From positions 62,001-126,000 of the forward strand of contig CAITUV010000013.1 of the NCBI GenBank assembly GCA_903895725.1: a stretch of 64,000 bases of DNA, written 5' to 3'. A model generated the notes under the pieces. That model ran no database searches and was not told the origin of the DNA. It saw nothing but the letters and a program-made list of their open reading frames with translations. The DNA is from an uncultured Myxococcales bacterium. Lineage in GTDB: Bacteria; Myxococcota_A; UBA9042; CAIXZC01. Made by a program: the position numbers and the translations under genes. Positions 26,833 through 34,464 of this stretch are shown piece after piece (position 1 is the first letter of the stretch; each line of letters starts with the position of its first letter).

Positions 26833-28820
26833 ACCGAACATGGGGCAAGATAGTCGCACTTCTGACTCTGTTGGCGATTCCACCGGCGCTGGCCGCCGGC
26901 TGCAAGGGGGAGGTGGAAGGACACGCGAAGCAAGCGGCCGAGAACGCCAAGGACATGGGCGAGCACGACCACGCCAAGGGCGAAGCGAGAGAAGCTCACG
27001 CTCAGGACGAAGCAGGAGAGGAGCACGCTCATGGCGAAGCGGGAGAGGAGCACGAGCAAGCCGCTCCGTCGCAAGAGAAGCTCGCAGAGATCGCCGCCCG
27101 CCCGTGCGAGCACGCGATCCCCATTGCCGAGTGCGACGAGTGTCGCTACGAGGCGGGGCTCGTGAAAGTGCCCCGGGACGTGGCTGCAAGTCTGCTCGAA
27201 ACGGTGGAGGTCCAGGAGACCGCCGGCGCCGAGCACACGCTTCAGCTTCGCTGCGAGGTCGGGACCGATCGCCAGGCCACGGCCGTCGTGACGGCGCTCC
27301 AGGAAGGGCGGGTCGACCGGGTGCTCGGCAAGCTCGGGCAGCGGGTCCAGTCAGGCGATGTGCTGGCCGTGCTCCTGTCCCGGGAAGCGGCCTCGGCCCG
27401 TCTCGACCACTTCCAGGCTCACCGGGAGCTCGAGATGGCGAAGCTCGAGCTCGATAGGGCCCAGAAAGTCCACGAGAGCCTCCAGGCGCTCCTGGACGGG
27501 CTCCGAGAAGTCCCCGGGGCACAGTCCTCGTCCGCTCCCCCCTCGCCGGATGCGTTCGGGGGGCTTCCTGCGGGCGAGCAGAAGGCAGCCTTGCTGGTGG
27601 CACTCAACGAGTACCACGAGGCGTTCAAACTGGCCGAGATCGAGCGGGAGCGGCTGGCCGAGGGGAGCCGCCTGCTGGGCCGCACCGTCCAGGGCAGCGA
27701 AGCCGGCGCTGGTGCCGCTCCCGGTGCGGACGGGACCGGAATCGATTCCACTTCCGGCCCGGGCAACGCAGGGGGGGGCAACGGGAAGCGCCCCCGTGAC
27801 GTTCGGGGCCCCTATGCCGGCGAGTGGCGGCGGATGATTGCCGAGGCCCGCGAGACCCGTGACCTCGCCCAGAAGGACCTGCAGCGCCTGGAAGGGCTGG
27901 TCAAGTCCGGCATCCGCAGCAGCCGGGAGCTCGATGCCGCCAAGCGGGACCTGGCCGTTGCCGAAGCGGCGTACCGGGCCGCCCGGGAGACCGTCGGCCT
28001 GGAGATGGACCGTCGTGCAGTGGAAGTTGAGTCCGCGCTTCGCTCCGCCCGGATTCGCCTGGAAGGACAAAGCGAGGAGATCGCCCTTCATCTTGCGGCA
28101 AAGCTCGCCCGGGCACGGCAGGCGCTGGAGGAGGCCTCGGCCCGAGAGGCGCTGCTGCACCGCGCCCTGGTCGTCATGGGAATCGGTGAAACCGAGGTGG
28201 AAGAACGGCTTGCCCCGGATTCCCCCGAGCTGTGGAAGCTGGAGGTCCGGGCACCGGTCCCGGGTACCCTGGTCAAGCTCAATCTGGCCCCCGGCGCCAC
28301 CGTGGCTCGGGGGGATGCCCTCATGACCCTCTCGGACACCGAGTCGGCCTGGGTCTGGTGCGACCTCTATCCGCAGGACCTGGCCCTGCTGGAAGAGCAT
28401 CCCCTGCCATTGCCAGCGGTCCTGAGCGAGACCGGGGGACGGACCGTCCAAGGGCAGCTCGACTACATCGAGCGCTCGGCTGACCCACACACCCGGACCG
28501 TCAAGGCCAGAGTTGTCGTCACCGGGACCGCACTGCGACCCGGGACGTTCCTCTCGGCCTCGGTCGCTTTCGGACAGGGCGGGGCGGGTGTGTTCCTTCC
28601 CGAGGAGGCGGTGCTGGCCGACGGGGAGGACCGCTTCGTCTTCGTCTTCTGGAAAGACGATCTGTGGTCCCGGCGGGACGTGCGTACGGAGCCGGCGGGG
28701 CCCGGGATGGTCCGGGTGCTGTCCGGCCTGGCTCCGAAGGACCGCGTGGCCGTCCGTGGGGGCTTCTTCCTGAAGAGCGACGTGCTTCGTGAGAAGATGG
28801 GGGCCGGCTGTGCGGACTGA
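26829..28820 (+). CDS. czcB: CzcB-like RND periplasmic adaptor with metal-binding N-terminus
   Basis: The 663-residue membrane fusion protein has a lipobox-like ALAAGC and then a His/Glu-rich low-complexity stretch (residues about 30-80). A Cys motif follows (CEHAIPIAECDECRYEAG, about 95-112), likely a metal-binding domain. Barrel-sandwich hybrid halves flank an unusually long helical hairpin (about 190-430) with a Gly/Ser-rich insert. A beta-barrel domain ends the protein (YIERSADPHTRTVKARVVV, LRPGTFLSASVAFG). It bridges the inner-membrane CzcA and the outer-membrane CzcC. The longer hairpin and extra Cys/His region make it bigger than usual CzcB (about 400-520 residues). Confidence 0.87.
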   Translation: MNRTWGKIVALLTLLAIPPALAAGCKGEVEGHAKQAAENAKDMGEHDHAKGEAREAHAQDEAGEEHAHGEAGEEHEQAAPSQEKLAEIAARPCEHAIPIAECDECRYEAGLVKVPRDVAASLLETVEVQETAGAEHTLQLRCEVGTDRQATAVVTALQEGRVDRVLGKLGQRVQSGDVLAVLLSREAASARLDHFQAHRELEMAKLELDRAQKVHESLQALLDGLREVPGAQSSSAPPSPDAFGGLPAGEQKAALLVALNEYHEAFKLAEIERERLAEGSRLLGRTVQGSEAGAGAAPGADGTGIDSTSGPGNAGGGNGKRPRDVRGPYAGEWRRMIAEARETRDLAQKDLQRLEGLVKSGIRSSRELDAAKRDLAVAEAAYRAARETVGLEMDRRAVEVESALRSARIRLEGQSEEIALHLAAKLARARQALEEASAREALLHRALVVMGIGETEVEERLAPDSPELWKLEVRAPVPGTLVKLNLAPGATVARGDALMTLSDTESAWVWCDLYPQDLALLEEHPLPLPAVLSETGGRTVQGQLDYIERSADPHTRTVKARVVVTGTALRPGTFLSASVAFGQGGAGVFLPEEAVLADGEDRFVFVFWKDDLWSRRDVRTEPAGPGMVRVLSGLAPKDRVAVRGGFFLKSDVLREKMGAGCAD

Positions 28821-31800
28821 CCTGACATCGATGTTGCTGAGCCGCCGGGTGGCCGTCGCCGTGCTTGCGGTGGTGGTCATCGTGGCCGGCTATCTGGCCT
28901 GGGAAGGGCTTCCCATCGATGCCTTTCCTGATGTCACCAACGTGCAGGTGATGGTGCTGGCCCGTGCCCAGGGCATGAGCACGACCGAGGTCGAGCGCCT
29001 CATCACCTATCCAATCGAGGTCGCCATGGGCGGCGTCCCGAGGGTGCGTCAGGTTCGCTCCCTGACCCGCAGCGGCCTCTCCCAGGTGGTCGTCATCTTC
29101 GAGGACGACGTGGACATCTACTTCGCCCGCCAGCAGGTCCACGAGCGGCTGTCGCAGGTGCAGGAGACCCTCCCGGACGGAATCGAGGCGGAGATGGGCC
29201 CGATCAGCACGGGGCTGGGCGAGATCTACCAATACACGATTGAGCCCGGCTACTCCTGCAGCGACCACCCGAGGGTCTGGCAGCAGGAGCCCGGCACCTG
29301 CCCGCACGACGGAAAGACTCTGGTCAAGCCGGAGCTGCCGCTGGCGGAGCTGCGGTCGATCCAGGAGTGGATCGTGGCACCGAGACTGCGGGGCGTGTCC
29401 GGCGTCAACGAGGTCAACTCGCTGGGCGGGTTCGTCAAGACCTGGGAGGTGGCTCCCCGGGCGGAGCGGCTGGTGGAATTCGGCCTCACTTCCAGGGATG
29501 TGCTGCAGGCCGTGGCCCAGGCCAACGCGAACCAGGGGGGCGGGTTCATCGTCCGGGGTGACGAGCAGAGCTACGTGGTGTCCAGGGGGCTCCTCCCCGG
29601 GGGCGATGCGTTGCGAAAGACGGTGGTCAAGGCGGAAGGCTCCACCCCGGTCCTGCTGGGACAGGTGGCCGATGTGAGGGAGGGGGCCCTGCCTCGCCAG
29701 GGAGCCGTCACCCGCAATGGCGCCGGGGAAGCCGTGGCCGGCATGGTGATCCTGCTCAAAGGAGAGAACTCGCGCACCGTCGTGGACCGGGTCATCCGCG
29801 AGGTCGAGGACATCCGACGCTCGTTGCCGGCCGGTGCCAACATCGTGCCGTTCTACGACCGCACCGACCTGATCGAGGCCTGCATCGGCACCGTTCGAGA
29901 TGCCCTGGCCGAGGGGGCAGGGCTGGTGATTCTCGTGCTCCTGCTGTTCCTTTGGGACCTGCGGGCCGCCCTGGTCGTGTCCCTGTCCATCCCCTTGACT
30001 GCGGCCATGACGTTCATCGTCATGCGGATGCTCGGAGTGACCGCAAACCTCATGAGCCTCGGCGGTCTGGCTATCGCGGTCGGCATGGTCGTGGACGGCG
30101 CCATCGTCGTAGTCGAGACCATTCACACGAACCGCCGCCGGAATCCTTCCCTGGACCGCCTGGATTCGGCCGCTGCTGCGGTGCGTGAAGTGGCCAGACC
30201 CATCACGTTCTCGATCCTGGTGATCGTGGCCGTGATCCTCCCTCTCTTCTCCCTCCAGGAGATCGAGGGCAAGATGTTCCGCCCCATGGCCATCACCATT
30301 GCGGCAGCCATGGCTTCTTCGCTCGTCGTGGCACTGCTGCTCGTGCCGCCCATCACGGTCCTGCTCCAGGGGAGCAAGACCGCCGAGCGGGAGAATCCGG
30401 TCGTAAGAGGGCTTCTGAGCGTGTACGGCCCCTCACTAGCCTGGTCGATCCGCCACCGCTTCGTCCTGGCGCTCATCTCGGTGGCCTTCCTCGCCGTGAC
30501 GGCCCTGCTGATTCCCCGGTTGGGTACCGAGTTTCTCCCTCCGCTCGACGAGGGAACGCTGGCCGTCAACGTGGTCCGGCTCCCGAGCGCCTCCCTGGAC
30601 GGCAGCATCGCACAGGCCACCGTTCTCGAGAAGCTCATCCTCGAATCCGTCCCCGAAGTTACGGGGGTGGTTGCCAAGACCGGCAGTGCGGAGGTGGCCG
30701 AGGATCCCATGGGGCCGGAGCAGAACGACTTCATGCTCAGCCTTGCCCCGAGGGAGAGATGGCGCCCCGGCATGACCCGGGAAACCCTGATCTCCGAGCT
30801 TCAGGCCGTCTTCTCGCAGGTCCCCGGCATTCGGGCATCGTTCAGTCAGCCCATCGCGTTGCGGGTCAACGAGCTGATCAGTGGGATCAAGTCGGACGTG
30901 GCCCTTCGGATATTCGGTGACGACCAGGAGACCCTGAGCGAAACCGCGGAGCAGGCCGCTTCAATCCTCGCCTCCATCCCCGGAGCCCAGGATGTCAAAG
31001 TCGAGCAGACCAGCGGCGTCTCGGAGATCGAGATCATCCCGGATCGGGACGCACTGGCCCGTCACCAGCTCACCGTGTCCGACATCAACGAGCTGATCCG
31101 GATATCCATGGCCGGAGAGCCCGCCGGCCGAATGGTCGAGGGACAGCGCTGGTTCGACATTCGAGTCGTTTCTCCTGATGCCGGCAGCGGAGGAATCCGA
31201 GCCATCCGGAGTCTTCCCATCCGCACGCCCGGCGGGGCCTGGCTTCGACTCGCAGACGTGGCCTCGGTGGAGGAAGTCGAAGCCCCGGCCCAGCTCAGCC
31301 GGGAGCAGGGGCAGCGCCGCCTGGTCGTCGAGTGCAACGTCCGAGGCCGCGACCTGGGCAGCTTCGTCGCCGAGGCCCGGGAACGCCTTGCCTCCGTCGA
31401 GGCCGGCCTCCCTACCGGATATCATTTCGGCTGGGGCGGCCAGTTCGAGAACCAGGAGCGGGCAACCCGACGCCTCATGCTCGTCGTCCCCGCCGTCCTC
31501 CTCCTCATCGCTCTCCTCCAGTATGCCGCCATGGGCAATGCCCGCAGCACACTCCTCGTCGTGCTCAACCTCCCATTCTCCGTCGTGGGGGGCGTCGGAA
31601 CCATCTACCTGCTCGACATGCACGTCAGCGTCTCCGTCCTGGTCGGCCTCATCGCCCTGCTCGGCATGGCCGTCCAGCACGGGACCCTGGTCGTCTCCTT
31701 CATCGACGAGCTGAGAGCCGGCGGCCTCTCCCTTCCCGATGCCGTCCGGGAGGCCTCCATGCGCCGCCTCCGGCCTCTTCTCATGACCAAGCTCACGTCT

Positions 31801-31965
31801 CTGCTCGGCCTCGTCCCCATGATGATGGCGCAAGGCCCCGGCGCCGATATCCAGCGTCCGCTGGCCGCAGTCGTGCTGGGCGGCCTGGCCTTCACCTCAG
31901 CCCTGAATCTCTACGTCGTGCCGGCCCTGTACGGATGGTTCCACAGGGAACGGATAGCTTCGTGA
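28810..31965 (+). CDS. czcA: CzcA/CusA-type heavy-metal RND efflux permease with HMBD-like insert
   Basis: About 1051 residues forming a proton-driven inner-membrane trimer that exports metal ions. Two sets of six TM helices and large porter loops are visible. TM4 carries LAIAVGMVVDGAIVVVE, with the proton-relay Asp and Glu kept and Ala at the first CzcA Asp position, closer to CusA than to true CzcA. In the first porter loop a Cys/His motif YSCSDHPRVW...GTCPHDGKTLVK is inserted (C150, H153, C164, H166), resembling the HMBD of Cu/Ag systems. The GTG at 28810 is chosen because GGGGG precedes it; an earlier GTG at 28789 is possible. It overlaps czcB by 11 bases. Confidence 0.9.
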   Translation: MRTDLTSMLLSRRVAVAVLAVVVIVAGYLAWEGLPIDAFPDVTNVQVMVLARAQGMSTTEVERLITYPIEVAMGGVPRVRQVRSLTRSGLSQVVVIFEDDVDIYFARQQVHERLSQVQETLPDGIEAEMGPISTGLGEIYQYTIEPGYSCSDHPRVWQQEPGTCPHDGKTLVKPELPLAELRSIQEWIVAPRLRGVSGVNEVNSLGGFVKTWEVAPRAERLVEFGLTSRDVLQAVAQANANQGGGFIVRGDEQSYVVSRGLLPGGDALRKTVVKAEGSTPVLLGQVADVREGALPRQGAVTRNGAGEAVAGMVILLKGENSRTVVDRVIREVEDIRRSLPAGANIVPFYDRTDLIEACIGTVRDALAEGAGLVILVLLLFLWDLRAALVVSLSIPLTAAMTFIVMRMLGVTANLMSLGGLAIAVGMVVDGAIVVVETIHTNRRRNPSLDRLDSAAAAVREVARPITFSILVIVAVILPLFSLQEIEGKMFRPMAITIAAAMASSLVVALLLVPPITVLLQGSKTAERENPVVRGLLSVYGPSLAWSIRHRFVLALISVAFLAVTALLIPRLGTEFLPPLDEGTLAVNVVRLPSASLDGSIAQATVLEKLILESVPEVTGVVAKTGSAEVAEDPMGPEQNDFMLSLAPRERWRPGMTRETLISELQAVFSQVPGIRASFSQPIALRVNELISGIKSDVALRIFGDDQETLSETAEQAASILASIPGAQDVKVEQTSGVSEIEIIPDRDALARHQLTVSDINELIRISMAGEPAGRMVEGQRWFDIRVVSPDAGSGGIRAIRSLPIRTPGGAWLRLADVASVEEVEAPAQLSREQGQRRLVVECNVRGRDLGSFVAEARERLASVEAGLPTGYHFGWGGQFENQERATRRLMLVVPAVLLLIALLQYAAMGNARSTLLVVLNLPFSVVGGVGTIYLLDMHVSVSVLVGLIALLGMAVQHGTLVVSFIDELRAGGLSLPDAVREASMRRLRPLLMTKLTSLLGLVPMMMAQGPGADIQRPLAAVVLGGLAFTSALNLYVVPALYGWFHRERIAS

Positions 31966-32020
31966 GGGAAGGGAGTGCTTCTTAAGGGAGGAGAGAGCGT
32001 CTTGAGGGAAGGGAGAGCTT
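31941..32020. repeat. Four degenerate 20-bp tandem repeats across the czcA end
   Basis: Units 31941-31960, 31961-31980, 31981-32000 and 32001-32020 align with consensus near CTTGAGGGAAGGGAGAGCTT. The first two cover the last codons of czcA; the others fill the 56-base gap before the convergent porin gene. The last unit can fold into a small GGAAG/CTTCC hairpin. Confidence 0.7.
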
Positions 32021-32021
32021 C

Positions 32022-33239
32022 CTAGAAGAGGAGCTGCGCCTGCAGGGTGACCTGGTTGGCCGAGTCGGTGCCCCAGGTCAGGACCTTGCCGTCGGCATCC
32101 TTCTGGTCGGCCTTCTCGAACCCGAGGTTGGCATACTCGAGCTTCAGGTTGGCATTGTGCCCCTTGAGGAACATGTTGACGCCGGCCCGGATGTTCATGA
32201 TGTCCTTGCCGTCGACATCCGAGTTGTACCACTCGCCGCCCACGATCGGCATCAACGGAACCTTGAGGACTTCGAAGCGGAAGCCAACCTCGCCGAAGGC
32301 CCCCATGCCCGTCCCGGCATTCTGGGCGTAGGCATCGCTGTATGTCTTGGTCGTCTTGCCGGTGGTCGCATCGAACACGTCCGTCGAGGCCTGATCATAC
32401 CCACGGTCGAAGTAGACGAAGCCGGCCTGGCCGGTGATCCCCATGGTCTCGTTGAGCGGGTAGTCGGCAAACACGTCACCCGTGAACGCCTTGTACAGGC
32501 CGAGGTTGCCCTTGGCGTCCAGGACGGCATCGGGCTGGACATCGAAGCCGCCACCGATGCTGAGCACCTTCTTGGTTCCAAGGTAGGTGCCGCCGTAGAA
32601 GAACGCATCTTCGACGTCGAAGAAGTTGACTGCCACACGGCCGGTGAAGCGAGGCATGTCATCGGGATTCAGGATCACGCCGCCCTGCTTGGAGATGTCC
32701 GTGCCGCGAAGCCCGTTGAACACGCCGACGCGGTAGTCCAGCATGTCGAACAGGATGCCGCGGGCCTCGACGCCCACGTCACGCCACACCTTGTCGGTGA
32801 TGAACTTGCCGGTGAACACGTTGTGGTAGTCCAGCCCGGCCAGCGACGCCGCGCTCTGACGGTTGTGGTGCGAGAAGGGGAGCAGGAGCATGCCGGCCGA
32901 CACCTTCAACTCCTTGTACATCGCAAACTCGACGTACGCGTCCTGGGTGAACATGAAGTCGCCGAAGCTGCCGTTCTTCCCGAAGTTGGCGTTCTCGCTT
33001 TCGTAGAAGAAATTGATCCACTTGTTGACCTTGCCCGCCAGCATCACCCGGGCCCGGCGCAGGAAGAACTCGTTGTCCCAGCCGTCCTTCGTGATGTTGT
33101 TGTCTTCGGTGAATTGGGCCTGCCCCTGAATCAGCAGCTTCACCTTCAGATCCGGAGCATCCGGATCTTCGGCCAACAGGACGCCCGGGACCGTGGATAT
33201 CAGGACGAACCCGAGCAAGCTCACCAACCCCTTCCGCAT
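32022..33239 (-). CDS. Outer-membrane porin, OprP-like
   Basis: The 405-residue product has a signal peptide (LLGFVLISTVPGVLLAE) and a 16-strand-type beta-barrel pattern with alternating hydrophobic residues and aromatic girdles. It ends in the Phe typical of outer-membrane proteins (QLLF). The N-terminal FFLRRARVMLAGKVNKWINFFYESE segment resembles the phosphate-selective porin O/P family, where basic residues line the pore. Substrate is not determinable. An AGGAGG site precedes the ATG. The gene is convergent with czcA and has its own promoter, so it is not part of the metal operon. Confidence 0.78.
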   Translation of the reverse strand: MRKGLVSLLGFVLISTVPGVLLAEDPDAPDLKVKLLIQGQAQFTEDNNITKDGWDNEFFLRRARVMLAGKVNKWINFFYESENANFGKNGSFGDFMFTQDAYVEFAMYKELKVSAGMLLLPFSHHNRQSAASLAGLDYHNVFTGKFITDKVWRDVGVEARGILFDMLDYRVGVFNGLRGTDISKQGGVILNPDDMPRFTGRVAVNFFDVEDAFFYGGTYLGTKKVLSIGGGFDVQPDAVLDAKGNLGLYKAFTGDVFADYPLNETMGITGQAGFVYFDRGYDQASTDVFDATTGKTTKTYSDAYAQNAGTGMGAFGEVGFRFEVLKVPLMPIVGGEWYNSDVDGKDIMNIRAGVNMFLKGHNANLKLEYANLGFEKADQKDADGKVLTWGTDSANQVTLQAQLLF

Positions 33240-33309
33240 GTCGCTCCTCCTTGGCTTGGAAATCAGGGAAACGAGTCACTCCAGGACACCGTCTCCGTCG
33301 TTGCGGCGG

Positions 33310-33338
33310 AATCTACACCGGGAATCCCACCGGTTCAA
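33310..33338 (-). promoter_or_regulatory. Putative promoter of the porin gene
   Basis: On the minus strand TTGAAC (33338-33333) and TAGATT (33315-33310) are 17 bp apart, each matching at four of six bases. The leader would be about 65 bases. Confidence 0.4.
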
Positions 33339-33426
33339 TTTCTTTTTTTTCCCCGGTCCGGGAATCTGCAAATTGTGGTATCGTCCCGCATGTCCGACGG
33401 AGGATTCGGGCAGCCTCGGAGGGGAT

Positions 33427-33894
33427 ATGAGCGAGAGCCGATTCGAAGTCGCCGTGCCGATCGATGTGCGCTGGCGGGATATGGATCCGCTCGGCCACGT
33501 GAACAACGCTGTGTACCTCACCTACCTCGAGAGGGGGCGAGTCGAATACGTTCGGACCATGGTGCGCCACGAGCTGTCCGCCCGGTCGTTCCGGTTCATC
33601 ATCGCCCGGATCGAGATCGACTACCTGGCCCCCGTGACCCTCAACGACAGCGTGGTCTGCCGGATCTCGGTGCCGGAATGGGGGCGCCGGAGCTTCACCT
33701 TCCGGTACGAGCTGACCGACTCGACCGGAGCCACGGTCTACGCCAGCGCCCGCTCCGTGCAGGTCTGCTATGACTATGATGCCCGGGAGAGCATCGCTGT
33801 GCCGGATGACTTCCGAGCCGCGGTCATCCGCCTCCGGACCGAGGCCGGTCTTCCCGAGCCGAGTGTCACCGTAAGACAGGGGAAGTCGCCATGA
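33427..33894 (+). CDS. Acyl-CoA thioesterase, 4HBT hotdog fold
   Basis: The 155-residue product is a hotdog-fold thioesterase of the 4-hydroxybenzoyl-CoA type. The active-site motif RWRDMDPLGHVNNAVYLTYLE at residues about 15-35 contains the catalytic Asp, followed by the conserved IDYLAPV strand. Such enzymes hydrolyse short or aromatic acyl-CoA in the cytoplasm, and members near Tol-Pal are called YbgC; no Tol genes are here. GGAGGGG precedes the ATG. Its stop overlaps the start of the beta-barrel protein gene by four bases, implying coupling. Confidence 0.87.
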   Translation: MSESRFEVAVPIDVRWRDMDPLGHVNNAVYLTYLERGRVEYVRTMVRHELSARSFRFIIARIEIDYLAPVTLNDSVVCRISVPEWGRRSFTFRYELTDSTGATVYASARSVQVCYDYDARESIAVPDDFRAAVIRLRTEAGLPEPSVTVRQGKSP

Positions 33895-34454
33895 GGAAAA
33901 CGGTTGCAGCGTGGATGATCGGGCTGTTCGTGTTCGGGGCGTCGCTCCTGGTGCATCCCGTCCAGGCCTGCGCTCATTCCCCCGATAGCCCCGTGGCGCA
34001 GGGACGCTTCTCGGTCGGCCTCGGCGGCGGCCTTGGCAGCGACTCTGCCGCAGTCGGCCTCGGGTTCGGCTACTTCGTCCTGGACGGGCTCATGCCCGGC
34101 GTTCGGTACGTCTTCCAGTGGCAGGGCTACGACCACTACGACTATGACGTCTACCAGCATGACGTGAGCCTCTACCTCCGCTATTTTCCGTTCGACATCG
34201 AGGCCGTCCTCCCCTTCCTGGTCGGCGAGGGGAGCTGGCTCCGGTACACCCAGGAGGGGAAGGGGGTCGACGACCGGTCGCTGTCGCTCTGGAGCGCCCT
34301 GGGCGGAGCCGGGGTCCTGGTCCTCATCGCCAAGCACTTCTCCATCGAGCTGATGGCGGGAATCCGCCACTACTTCGACATCCCCTCCGACATTGCGGAA
34401 GGGTTTGACGAGAACAAGCTCGAGTGGAACCTCGGCTTCGGGCTCTACTTCTGA
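33891..34454 (+). CDS. Outer-membrane beta-barrel protein, unknown
   Basis: The 187-residue product has a signal peptide (GLFVFGASLLVHPVQACA) and a run of short amphipathic strands (FSVGLGGGLGSDSAAVGLGFGY, HDVSLYLRYFPFD), ending with GFGLYF, the Phe-terminated signature for BAM insertion. It is the size of an eight-stranded barrel such as OmpX or OmpW-like proteins. No further function is visible. Its ATG overlaps the thioesterase stop. It is convergent with the 34465-37857 lipoprotein gene, with a gap of only ten bases. Confidence 0.7.
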   Translation: MRKTVAAWMIGLFVFGASLLVHPVQACAHSPDSPVAQGRFSVGLGGGLGSDSAAVGLGFGYFVLDGLMPGVRYVFQWQGYDHYDYDVYQHDVSLYLRYFPFDIEAVLPFLVGEGSWLRYTQEGKGVDDRSLSLWSALGGAGVLVLIAKHFSIELMAGIRHYFDIPSDIAEGFDENKLEWNLGFGLYF

Positions 34455-34464
34455 TCCGGATGGC

